A program made the translations under genes and the position numbers. This document shows positions 17,568 through 26,178 of a stretch of DNA of 64,000 nt, in pieces. The stretch comes from CAHJWH01 sp965198905 (lineage in GTDB: Bacteria; Pseudomonadota; Alphaproteobacteria; Caulobacterales; Caulobacteraceae). Where the stretch lies: positions 620,001-684,000 of the forward strand of contig OZ240678.1 in the NCBI GenBank assembly GCA_965198905.1. Reading direction: 5' to 3'. The stretch's first letter is position 1. Each line of letters begins with the position of its first letter. Under the pieces are notes generated by a model. It was not told the origin of the DNA, searched no databases, and worked only from the letters and a program-made list of their open reading frames with translations.

Positions 17568-19319
17568 TCATCCCGCTCTAGGATCGGGGGGCGCCGTCCG
17601 GCCCGGGCCACCCCGAACCGCGACGCCGCTCTCCCCGTCGATGAGCCGGTCCAGCACTGACCGCGCCAGATCGGCGTCCACCTCAGCGTCGCAAGTCCCG
17701 ACCTCAGGACCACCGCGCGCCGTCTCAGGCGCGGCCGAGATGCTGATGTAAGCGACGCCTCGATCTGCAAAGATGGCGTCGACCTCCGCGATTTCCGGCG
17801 CGTGAAGCGCTCTCTCACTCGTCAGATCCACCACGCCGAGCGGCTCGATCTCCCCGATCCGTCGCACGATCTCCGCGCGGCCGAGCTCGAACATCGCGCC
17901 GTCGACGCGGGTCCACGCCAGTCCCCTCAGCTCGCAGGCGGCGATGAAGCTGTCGCCCAGCGGGTCGTCGCCGACGAGGAGGATGGGCGCGCCATGCGCC
18001 AGATCGGGCCGGCCCGGGCCCGCCACGTCGTTTCCGCAGGCGTGGGGCTCATGCTCCAGGCGGATGTCCCGCCGCCACCATCCGGGGGTCTCAAGATACG
18101 GGAAGGCCGCCTGCACCTGCTCCGGCGTCTCGCCCGCCCCCAGCCGGGTCAGCATGTCCACGATCGCGGTGGGCCGCGCCTCGCCCGAGCGGACGTCGAA
18201 GGGGCCGACCTCGTACTTTCCGGCGTCCTTGGTGATCAGGCTGCTCCAGTCATAGCCGCCCAGCAGCGCCCAGGCGGTGAGCGCACGCACGTCTACTCCC
18301 TGCGCCTGCAGGTCGGCGCAGGTGCGCCAGGCCTCGAACAGCCAGCGCATCTGTTCCTCGCGGGTGCAGCCGTTGTGGCATTCCGTGACCGCGATCGGGC
18401 GTCCGTAGCGATCCCAGACCTGCCGCAGCAGCGCCTGCAGCCCCACGAGGTTGGGCTGCAGGATGCGCACGGCGTCCATGTCGGCGTGCTCGCCCGGACC
18501 GATGATCCAGTTCGGATAGCGCTCCGACCGGTGGTCCAGGAAACGGATGCTGGTCAGATAGTGGTTCACCCCTATCACGTCGGGGGGGCAAGGGTCGTCG
18601 GCCATGGTCTGCAGCCGCTCGGCGAAGCCGAACCCCTCCAGCCGCGACCAGAGCGGATGATCCGCCTGCACCCGCCCGCAGAGCAGGTCCCAGGTCATCC
18701 ACCGCCGGGCGTTCTCGTAGTCGGCCACCTGCGCCAGCGGATCGGTCGCCAGGGTCTGGCCGAGGTCTTCGGTCTGGACCAGGCGAGCGGCCGGATTGAC
18801 CTTGCGGATCTCGCCCATGGCGGCGCGGACGCCGTCGATCTGGTTCAGCAGCGCCAGCCAGAAGGTCCGCTCGTCCTTGGCATGGGGATACCAGTGGCCG
18901 TAGAGCGCGCTGAACCGTGCGGTGGTCAGCGGTTCGTTGACCGGAGTCCAGTCCTGCACCCAGGGATAGCGCTCCGCCGCCGCACGGGCGAAGTCTGAGA
19001 ACAGGGGCACGAAGCTGTCGGAGACCAAGCTGGTGTAGCGCGGCCCGCTGCCGTGGTGCAGCAGGCCGACGATGGGGCGCATGCCGAGCCGGCGGATATG
19101 ATCCAGCCGCGCGTCGGTCCAGCGCCAGTCGAAGCGGTCAGGCCGTTCCGGCGCGATCCGCTCCCACACCACCGGATAGCGCAGCGCCTTGATGTTCATG
19201 GCCGCGAAGGCGTCCAGGTCGCTCGGCCGGTCCTGATGGCCGGTCTCCCGGGTCTGGTCGCGGAAGCGATCGCGCACGCGGTTCACCGTGCATTCGTGAC
19301 CGCCCCACAGCTCCAGCAC
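17568..19319 (-). CDS. GH1-like glycosidase with a degenerate RmlD-like C-terminal domain (583 aa)
   Basis: Residues 1 to about 420 form a TIM-barrel glycosidase of the GH1 type: LRYPVVWERIAP, acid/base E129 in DWTPVNEP, IGVNHYLTS, and a candidate nucleophile E313 in PIAVTECHNG. From about residue 443 a second domain starts with PILLVGDDPLGDSFIAACELRGL. This matches the start of the dTDP-4-dehydrorhamnose-reductase-like domain fused to this glycosidase in other bacteria, but the glycine-rich loop has lost glycines and the YxxxK part and substrate lobe are missing; only about 140 residues remain. The start is the GTG at 19319, with LELWGGHECTVNRV as the expected N-terminus. The reductase activity is probably lost, whereas the glycosidase looks intact. 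Confidence 0.75.
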   Translation of the reverse strand: MLELWGGHECTVNRVRDRFRDQTRETGHQDRPSDLDAFAAMNIKALRYPVVWERIAPERPDRFDWRWTDARLDHIRRLGMRPIVGLLHHGSGPRYTSLVSDSFVPLFSDFARAAAERYPWVQDWTPVNEPLTTARFSALYGHWYPHAKDERTFWLALLNQIDGVRAAMGEIRKVNPAARLVQTEDLGQTLATDPLAQVADYENARRWMTWDLLCGRVQADHPLWSRLEGFGFAERLQTMADDPCPPDVIGVNHYLTSIRFLDHRSERYPNWIIGPGEHADMDAVRILQPNLVGLQALLRQVWDRYGRPIAVTECHNGCTREEQMRWLFEAWRTCADLQAQGVDVRALTAWALLGGYDWSSLITKDAGKYEVGPFDVRSGEARPTAIVDMLTRLGAGETPEQVQAAFPYLETPGWWRRDIRLEHEPHACGNDVAGPGRPDLAHGAPILLVGDDPLGDSFIAACELRGLAWTRVDGAMFELGRAEIVRRIGEIEPLGVVDLTSERALHAPEIAEVDAIFADRGVAYISISAAPETARGGPEVGTCDAEVDADLARSVLDRLIDGESGVAVRGGPGRTAPPDPRAG

Positions 19320-19389
19320 CTCGTCCTCGCCCCTCCGGCCGAGGCGGAAGGCCTGGCTGGACGCCTGCTATAGCCCCGCGCGTCGCCAC

Positions 19390-20316
19390 CTAGAAGGCCA
19401 GCTTGGCCCCAACCAGGATCAGGACGGCCGCCAGGATCGGGCGCAGCACGCCTTCGGGAATGCGAGGGGTGAGCTGGCTGCCGAGCACGATGCCCGGGAT
19501 CGACCCGATCAGCAGCGAGCCGAGCAGGGCCAGGTCGACCGAGCCGAGCAGCCAATGGCCCGCTCCGCCGATCAGGGTGAGGGGCACGGCGTGGGCGATG
19601 TCGGACCCTACGATCCGGGACATGGGCATCCGGGGATACAGGAAGATCAGCACCGTGACCCCGATGGCCCCCGCGCCCACCGACGACAGGGTGATAAGCA
19701 CGCCCAGGATCGCGCCCAGAAGCACGGTGAGCGCCAGGGTCGCGCCCGGGCTGAACTCCAGCGAGCGGCTCTCCGCCCATTGGGTCAGCTGCCGCCGGAA
19801 GATCAGGCTGACCGCGGTCAGCAGGAGCGCATAGCCCAGGACCGTGGAGATCAGCTTTGAGGTCGCGTCGCCATGGAGGTGCAGCATGTAAAGCAGGGCC
19901 ACGGTCGCCAGGGTCGCCGGGATGCTGCCGAGGGCCAGCCGCCGGGTGATCCGCCAGTCCACCGTCTTGTTGGCGTTGTGGACCACCGTGCCCACCCCCT
20001 TGGTGGCGGCGGCGTAGAGCAGGTCGGTGCCGACCGCGGTGCCCGGATGGAAGCCGAACAGCAGCACGAGCAGGGGCGTCATCAAGGACCCGCCGCCGAC
20101 GCCCGTCAGCCCCACGATGATCCCGACGAAGAGCCCCGAGAGCACATAGAGCGGGTTGATGCGCAGGCCGCCCAGACCCGATGCCGCGCCGCCCGAATGG
20201 TAGACGGCCAGGGCCGCGATGATCGATGCGCTGACGGCGAAGAGCGCGGCTGCGACCACCACCCCGCGCGGGGTGAACAGCGGACGCGGATCGACTCTCG
20301 CTATGCGGTGGGTCAC
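19390..20316 (-). CDS. TSUP/TauE-SafE family permease (308 aa)
   Basis: An inner-membrane protein of the sulfite-exporter TauE/SafE (TSUP) family. Eight or so hydrophobic segments are present, and both repeats of the family signature can be seen: GLTGVGGGSLMTPLLVLLFG with HPGTAVGTDLLYAA, and later TLSSVGAGAIGV with SRIVGSDIAHAVPL. Members move sulfite, sulfoacetate or other organosulfur anions. The GTG at 20316 with GAGG eight bases upstream is chosen; the 35 residues further upstream are not hydrophobic and look non-coding. It is divergent from the DsbA-SMC pair. Confidence 0.85.
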   Translation of the reverse strand: MTHRIARVDPRPLFTPRGVVVAAALFAVSASIIAALAVYHSGGAASGLGGLRINPLYVLSGLFVGIIVGLTGVGGGSLMTPLLVLLFGFHPGTAVGTDLLYAAATKGVGTVVHNANKTVDWRITRRLALGSIPATLATVALLYMLHLHGDATSKLISTVLGYALLLTAVSLIFRRQLTQWAESRSLEFSPGATLALTVLLGAILGVLITLSSVGAGAIGVTVLIFLYPRMPMSRIVGSDIAHAVPLTLIGGAGHWLLGSVDLALLGSLLIGSIPGIVLGSQLTPRIPEGVLRPILAAVLILVGAKLAF

Positions 20317-20505
20317 TGCCAGATCCTCGCCGCCTCGACCGCTCGAACCTGTGCGCGAAAACGTCCTGCGTCCACTCACGAGAAACTGAACCAGGCCGAA
20401 GATTTGCTGGCGCCCGGCCACGCCGCCGCCGCGCAGCGGTCGTGCGTCCGCTCGGCAAAGCGCAGAATCGCCGCTAGACTCGCTCCGCCCACAGGATCAT
20501 CGCCC

Positions 20506-21129
20506 ATGCGCCCGCGTCGCAGCTTCCTCCTCGCTCTCGCCACGGCCGGCCTGCTCGCGGCCTGTCACCAGGGCGCCGCTTCCGCCGGCGGCGGCGACGC
20601 CCAGACCGCGCCCGAAATGAGCATGGGCAATGCGGGCGCAAAGGTCACCATGACCGAGTACGCGTCGGATACCTGCAGCCACTGCGCCGACTTCAACGCC
20701 AAGACCTTTCCGGCCTTCAAGGCCAAGTACATCGACACGGGCAAGGTCCATTACGTGTTTCGCGAGTTCCTGACGCCCCCGGAACAGGTGTCCGCCGCCG
20801 GCTTCCTGCTGGCTAGATGCGCCGGCAAGGACAAATATTTTCAGGTGGTGGACGCCATCTTCAGGGCTCAGCCTGAGATGTTCTCCACCGGCGACGCGCA
20901 CGGGGTGCTGCTGCGCATCGCCCAGTCGGCCGGGCTGAGCGAGGCGCAGTTCAACGCCTGCGTCCAGAACGAAGCGGCGCTGAAGGCGCTGGCCCAGCGC
21001 GTCCAGACCGCCCAGGACCAGGCCCATATCGACGCGACGCCAACCTTCCTGATCAATGGCCGGAAGCTGCCGCCCGGAGAGAAGACCATGGCCGAGCTGG
21101 ACGCCGCCATCCAGCCGCTGCTGAAGTGA
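20506..21129 (+). CDS. DsbA-family thiol:disulfide oxidoreductase lipoprotein (207 aa)
   Basis: A periplasmic thioredoxin-fold protein with an inserted helical domain. The lipobox LLAAC places the lipidated Cys at residue 20. The active site is C57-S-H-C60 in YASDTCSHCADF, and the cis-Pro loop is ATPTFLINGR. The family includes BdbD/DsbA-like oxidases and DsbG-like reductases; CSHC does not decide between them. It lies 36 bases upstream of smc, a neighbourhood conserved in alphaproteobacteria. Confidence 0.88.
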   Translation: MRPRRSFLLALATAGLLAACHQGAASAGGGDAQTAPEMSMGNAGAKVTMTEYASDTCSHCADFNAKTFPAFKAKYIDTGKVHYVFREFLTPPEQVSAAGFLLARCAGKDKYFQVVDAIFRAQPEMFSTGDAHGVLLRIAQSAGLSEAQFNACVQNEAALKALAQRVQTAQDQAHIDATPTFLINGRKLPPGEKTMAELDAAIQPLLK

Positions 21130-21165
21130 CCCCAGCAGTGATCCAGCCGGCCTGAGGCCGCCGCG

Positions 21166-24100
21166 GTGCGCTTCCAGCGCCTGAAGCTCTCGGGCTTCAA
21201 ATCCTTCGTCGAGGCGACCGAGCTGCGCATCGAGCCCGGGCTCACCGGTGTGGTGGGCCCGAACGGATGCGGCAAGTCGAACCTGCTCGAAGCCCTGCGC
21301 TGGGTGATGGGCGCCAACTCCGCCAAGGCCATGCGCGCCGACGGCATGGACGACGTGATCTTCGGCGGCACGGGGTCTCGTCCCGCGCGCAACCTGGCCG
21401 AGGTCTCGCTCCAAATCGACAACGCCGACGGGCGCGCCCCCGCCCGCTTCAACGACGACGCGGTGATCGAGGTCGTGCGGCGCATCCATCGTGGCGCCGG
21501 CTCGACCTATCGGGTGAACGGCGTGGAGACCCGGGCCCGGGACGTCCAGATGCTCTTCGCCGACGCCTCCACCGGCGCGAACTCCCCCGCCCTGGTGCGC
21601 CAGGGCCAGATCAGCGAGCTGATCGCCGCCAAACCCTCCAACCGCCGGCGTATCCTTGAGGAGGCGGCGGGCGTCTCCGGCCTGCACTCCCGCCGGCACG
21701 AGGCCACCTTGCGGCTCAATGCGGCCGAGGCGAACCTGGCGCGGCTGGACGACGTGGCCGCCGAGATCGAGGCCGGCCTGAACCGCCTGCGGCGGGACGC
21801 GCGCAAGGCCGAGACCTACAAGCGCCTCTCCGCCCAGATCCGCGCCCTGCAGTGGGCGGCGCTGGCCGCGCGGTGGTCGCAGGCGGCGCAGGGGCTGGAG
21901 TCGGCCGAGCAGGCGGTGGCCCAGGCCTCCTCCGCCCTTTCCGACGCCGGGCGCGCCGCCGCCGAGGCGCAGGCCGCCTCGACCCACGCCGCCGACGCGC
22001 TGAAGCCGCTCCGGGAAGAGCAGATGGTGGCCGCAGCCGTGCTGCAGCGGCTGGACATCGAGCGTGAGCGCCTGTCCCGGGACGCGGCCCTGGCCCAGGC
22101 GGAGGTCAGCCGGCTGACCGGCGAGATCGAGCGTAACGGCGCGGACGCAGCCCGCGAGGGCCAGACCCTGGCCGACGCCTCGGGCGTGCTGGAGCGGCTG
22201 GGGCGCGATCTGGCGCAGATCGAGGACACGCTGGCCACAGCGCCCGAGCGCACGCCGGAGCTGGAACGCCTTGCGGTCGAAGCCGCGGCGCGGAGGGCGG
22301 AAGCCGATGCGGCTGTGGAGCGGCTGGCGGCGGAAGCGGCGGCCGAGGCCGAGCGTCGACAGGCGTCGCTGGACCGGCTGGCCCAGACCCGCAGCCTGGA
22401 CCAGGCCGCACACGCGCGCCGCAAGGAGGCCGAGACGCGGGTCGGACGCCTGCAAGCCGCGCTCCTCCAGGCCGAGCAGGAAGCGGGCCGCCTCGCCGGC
22501 CGCGCCGATCCGGCCGCAGCCTCCGCCCAGGCGGCGCTGGAGCGGGCCCAGGCGGCCTTGACCGCGTCGCGCGCCGCCCTGGCCGCTGCGGAGGCCGAGC
22601 GCGCCGCCGCGGCCCAGGCTGAAACCTTGGCCCGCGACGCCGCCCGACGCGCAGACGACGAGCTGCGCCGGCTGAAGACGGAGGCGCAGGGCCTGGTCCA
22701 GCTGGCCGCCTCCGCAGGCGGAAAGAGCCCCTATCCGCCCGTGCTGGACGCCACCCGGGCCAGGGCGGGTCTGGAGACGGCGGTGGCGGCGGCGTTCGGG
22801 GATGCGCTTGACGCCGCCCTCGATCCCCGCGCAACGGCCTTCTGGACGGAGCGGGCCGATCCGATCGCGCCCCCGGCCTGGCCCGGAGGCGTGCAGTCCC
22901 TGGTCGAGACGGTGCAGGCGCCGGCCGCGCTCCAGGCCAGGCTGGCGCGGATCGGGCTCGTCGCGCAGGCGCTAGGTCCGGCGCTTCAATCCAGCCTGGC
23001 GCCCGGCGAGGCGCTCGTTTCCCTGGAAGGCGATCTCTGGCGCTGGGACGGCTTTGTCGCCACGGCGGCGGCGCCCAGGCCCGCGGCGAAGCGGCTGGCC
23101 CAGCGCGCACGCCTGCTGGAGGTGGAGCAGGCCCTAGCCGCACTCGCGCCTACGACGGCCGCAGCCCTGGAGGCCCACAGGGCCGCCGGCGAGCAGCTGA
23201 AGGCCGCCGACGCAGCCCTCCCCGTCGTCCGACGTGCGCCAGAGGCGGCCGAGCGCGCCCTCGCCCCCGCCCGCGAGGCCGTGGAACGCTACGCCCGGGA
23301 CGCCGCCCGGCAGGAGGCCCGGGCCCAGGCGCTGAACGAGGCCGCCGCCCGCGACCGCGCCGAGCTGAAGGTCGCCGAAGCCGGACTGGACGCCGCGCGC
23401 GCCGATGTCGCCCGAACCGCCGAAGCCCTGGCGCGGGCCGAGGCCGAGGCGCCCGGCGCACCTGCGGCCGAGCTTTCCGCCCGGGTGGCGGAGGCCAGAC
23501 GCCTCGGCGCCCTTGCGCGGGAGGCCGAAGCCCGGGCTCGGGCGGACCTGGACGCCGAGCGCCGCGCCCGGGAGGGGCGGTTGCGCCGCCGCGAGACGCT
23601 GATCCGCGACCAGCAGGACTGGACCCGGCGCGCCGATCTCGCCCGACGGCGAACCGATGTGCTGGAAGGCGAACGGACGCGGCTGATCGAGGCGCGCCGG
23701 ACCGCCGCCGACGCGCCGGCCGCCCTGGAGACGCAGCGTCGCGAGCTGCAGACCCGGCTGGAGGCCGCAGCGGGGCGGCGGGACGCCGCGGCCAAGGCCC
23801 TGCTCCAGGCGGAGGCCGACGCCGTGTCCCTGGAGCGTGCGGCGCGTAGCGCCGAGCAGGCCGCCGCCTCGATCCGGGAGGATCGCGCGGCGGCGACGGC
23901 GCGCCTCGACGCCGCCCGCGACCAGCTGGCCGCCGCCGCCCGACAGGTGCGCGAGACCTCGGGGCTGGAGCCTGGGGCGCTGGCGGAGCGGATCGCGGCG
24001 GACGCCGTGGCCATCCCCGCCGATCCGACCGCCCTCGACACCCACCTGAGATCGCTTGAACGCGATCGCGACGCCCTGGGCGGGGTGAACCTGCGCGCCG

Positions 24101-24699
24101 AGGAGGAGGCCGCCGAACAGGCCACCCGGCTGGGAGGCTTGCGAACCGAACGCGCGGACCTGACCGACGCCATCGCCACGCTTCGCCGCAGCATCGACAC
24201 GCTGAACGCCGAAGGCCGCGAACGCTTGGTCGCCGCCTTCACGCAGATTTCGCAGAGCTTCGAAGCGCTGTTCCAAACTTTGTTCGAGGGGGGTCAGGCG
24301 CAGCTGCAGCTGGCCGAGAACGACGACCCGCTGGAGGCGGGGCTTGAGATCTACGCCTGTCCTCCGGGCAAGCGGCTGGCGGTGATGAGCCTGATGAGCG
24401 GCGGCGAGCAGGCCCTGACCGCCATGGCGCTGGTGTTCGCGGTTTTCCTGGCCAACCCCGCCCCCGTCTGCGTGCTGGACGAGGTGGATGCGCCGCTGGA
24501 CGACGCCAATGTGGACCGCTTCTGCCGCATGCTCGACGAGATGCGCCGCCGCACCGACACCCGCTTCATCGCCATCACCCACAATCCGGTCACCATGTCG
24601 CGCATGGACCGTCTGTTCGGCGTGACCATGGCCGAACGCGGCGTCTCCCGCCTGGTGTCGGTCGACCTGAGGCAGGCGGAAGCCATGGCGGCGGAGTGA
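21166..24699 (+). CDS. smc: Chromosome segregation/condensation ATPase SMC (1177 aa)
   Basis: SMC forms a long coiled-coil dimer that compacts and segregates chromosomes with ScpA and ScpB. Walker A is GPNGCGKSN (residues 31-39). Two Ala/Glu/Arg-rich coiled-coil arms flank a hinge around residues 505-620. The C-terminal head carries the signature LMSGGEQAL (near 1076) and Walker B VCVLDEVDAPLDDANVD. Full length agrees with bacterial SMC. The start is GTG, giving RFQRLKLSGFKSFVE, the usual N-terminus. The coiled-coil codon bias opens very long antisense frames, which are not genes. Confidence 0.96.
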   Translation: MRFQRLKLSGFKSFVEATELRIEPGLTGVVGPNGCGKSNLLEALRWVMGANSAKAMRADGMDDVIFGGTGSRPARNLAEVSLQIDNADGRAPARFNDDAVIEVVRRIHRGAGSTYRVNGVETRARDVQMLFADASTGANSPALVRQGQISELIAAKPSNRRRILEEAAGVSGLHSRRHEATLRLNAAEANLARLDDVAAEIEAGLNRLRRDARKAETYKRLSAQIRALQWAALAARWSQAAQGLESAEQAVAQASSALSDAGRAAAEAQAASTHAADALKPLREEQMVAAAVLQRLDIERERLSRDAALAQAEVSRLTGEIERNGADAAREGQTLADASGVLERLGRDLAQIEDTLATAPERTPELERLAVEAAARRAEADAAVERLAAEAAAEAERRQASLDRLAQTRSLDQAAHARRKEAETRVGRLQAALLQAEQEAGRLAGRADPAAASAQAALERAQAALTASRAALAAAEAERAAAAQAETLARDAARRADDELRRLKTEAQGLVQLAASAGGKSPYPPVLDATRARAGLETAVAAAFGDALDAALDPRATAFWTERADPIAPPAWPGGVQSLVETVQAPAALQARLARIGLVAQALGPALQSSLAPGEALVSLEGDLWRWDGFVATAAAPRPAAKRLAQRARLLEVEQALAALAPTTAAALEAHRAAGEQLKAADAALPVVRRAPEAAERALAPAREAVERYARDAARQEARAQALNEAAARDRAELKVAEAGLDAARADVARTAEALARAEAEAPGAPAAELSARVAEARRLGALAREAEARARADLDAERRAREGRLRRRETLIRDQQDWTRRADLARRRTDVLEGERTRLIEARRTAADAPAALETQRRELQTRLEAAAGRRDAAAKALLQAEADAVSLERAARSAEQAAASIREDRAAATARLDAARDQLAAAARQVRETSGLEPGALAERIAADAVAIPADPTALDTHLRSLERDRDALGGVNLRAEEEAAEQATRLGGLRTERADLTDAIATLRRSIDTLNAEGRERLVAAFTQISQSFEALFQTLFEGGQAQLQLAENDDPLEAGLEIYACPPGKRLAVMSLMSGGEQALTAMALVFAVFLANPAPVCVLDEVDAPLDDANVDRFCRMLDEMRRRTDTRFIAITHNPVTMSRMDRLFGVTMAERGVSRLVSVDLRQAEAMAAE

Positions 24700-24705
24700 C
24701 GCCCA

Positions 24706-24806
24706 TCATCCTCCCAGCGCGAAGCGCGGGGAGGTGTCGGCGAAGCCGACGGAGTGGACGCGCGGAGCGCGGAAGGGGCAGCCCTCCCCCACGCTTTGGG
24801 GGAGAT
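24706..24806. repeat. Dispersed intergenic repeat, divergent copy C (inverted)
   Basis: It contains GTCGGCGAAGCCGAC, the inverted form of the core in copy A, and CCTCCCCCACGCTTTGGGGGAG, a strong hairpin. The rest differs from the other copies. The remaining ~165 bases before the glycosyltransferase start hold its promoter region, with nothing else that I can identify. Confidence 0.55.
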
Positions 24807-24972
24807 CAGCCGATCGCGCGTCCTAGGGTCGCCTTGCATCCATGACAGCTTGTCGTCACGACGACGTGAGCGAACGGTCTCAAGTGTATAGCCGCGAGCG
24901 CGCGCGGCACGCTAACCCAACCGCAAGGGTCCCGGCTTTATCAATGCGCCGCTGAGAGGCGAGGAACTGCAG

Positions 24973-26178
24973 ATGGCCGCCCTTCTGGAGCGTTGGAACG
25001 ACGACGTGGTCCTGGTCCAGGACGACGTCCCGCTCGAACTCACCATCCTGATGCCCTGCCTGAACGAGGCGGAGACCATCGAGGTCTGCGTCCGGAAGGC
25101 GCGCGGCTATCTGGATCGCACCGGGATCGCGGGCGAGGTCCTGGTGGCCGACAACGGCTCCACCGACGGGTCCCAGGCCATGGCCGTTGCCGCGGGCGCC
25201 CGGGTCGTGATGGTGCTGGAGAAGGGCTACGGCGCCGCGCTGATGGGGGGCATCCGCGCGGCCCAGGGCCGCTACGTCGTCATGGGCGATGCGGACGACA
25301 GCTACGACTTCGACTCGCTCGACCCGTTCATGGAGCGGCTGCGAGCGGGCGACGCGCTCGTCATGGGCAACCGGTTCAAGGGCGGGATCGCCAAGGGCGC
25401 CATGCCCTTCCTACACCGCTATCTCGGCAATCCGGTGCTGAGCTTCCTCGGCAAGCTGTTCTTCGCCATCCCCGTCAACGACTTCCACTGCGGGCTGCGG
25501 GGCTTCTCGCGCCAGGCCATGCTGGATCTGAACCTGTCCACCTCGGGCATGGAGTTCGCCAGCGAGATGGTGGTGAAGACCGCGCTGAACGGACTGCCGA
25601 TGAGCGAGGCGCCCACCACGCTGAAGCCCGACGGCCGCTCGCGCGCGCCGCACCTGAAGACCTGGCGCGACGGCTGGCGCCACCTGCGCTTCCTGCTTCT
25701 GCACAGCCCCAAGTGGCTGTTCATCTATCCGGGGGCGGCGCTGATCGCCTTCGGCGTGCTGCTATCGGCCATGCTGGCGACCGGTCCTCTGCGGCTGACC
25801 TCGCACGTGTCGATCGACGTGCACTCCATGCTGGCCTCGTGCTTCGCCATCATCCTCGGCATTCAGCTGGTCATGTTCGGGGCGCTGGCCAGGCGTTACG
25901 GCGAGATCGAGGGCTTCCTGCCCGCCACCCGCAAGACCATGCGCAAGCTTGTGCTGGGCCTGACTCTGGAGACCGTGCTGCGGGCCGCGGGCGTGGTGTT
26001 CGCCGCAGGCGTCGTCGGCGCGGTCTGGGCCGGGTGGACGTGGGCTTCGAGCGGCTTCGGCCCCATCGTCTACGACCACATCATGCGCGTGCTGATCCTG
26101 TCGCTCACCGCCATCACGGTGGGGGTGCAGCTGGCGGCCTCGGGCTTCCTCGCCTCGGTGTTCACCCTACGCCGATGA
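24973..26178 (+). CDS. Family-2 glycosyltransferase, polyprenyl-phosphate type, with membrane tail (401 aa)
   Basis: The N-terminal ~240 residues are a GT-A domain (LTILMPCLNEAETIEVCV, VADNGSTDGS, and the metal-binding DADD in VMGDADDSYDF). HCGLRGFSRQA and the basic KPDGRSRAPHLKTWRDGWRHL follow, as in DPM1/GtrB-like enzymes. Four hydrophobic segments occupy residues 245-395. Such proteins transfer a sugar from a nucleotide donor to a lipid-phosphate carrier at the inner membrane. The start has GAGGAACTGCAG directly before ATG. Its stop overlaps the next gene (ATGA), so the two form an operon. Confidence 0.85.
   Translation: MAALLERWNDDVVLVQDDVPLELTILMPCLNEAETIEVCVRKARGYLDRTGIAGEVLVADNGSTDGSQAMAVAAGARVVMVLEKGYGAALMGGIRAAQGRYVVMGDADDSYDFDSLDPFMERLRAGDALVMGNRFKGGIAKGAMPFLHRYLGNPVLSFLGKLFFAIPVNDFHCGLRGFSRQAMLDLNLSTSGMEFASEMVVKTALNGLPMSEAPTTLKPDGRSRAPHLKTWRDGWRHLRFLLLHSPKWLFIYPGAALIAFGVLLSAMLATGPLRLTSHVSIDVHSMLASCFAIILGIQLVMFGALARRYGEIEGFLPATRKTMRKLVLGLTLETVLRAAGVVFAAGVVGAVWAGWTWASSGFGPIVYDHIMRVLILSLTAITVGVQLAASGFLASVFTLRR

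Noticed and set aside
20497..24582. Two very long minus-strand frames (652 and 482 aa) opposite smc
   Set aside because: They are antisense to the Ala/Glu/Arg coiled coil of SMC, where stop codons are rare on both strands. They have low-complexity Gly/Leu/Arg sequence and no start signals.
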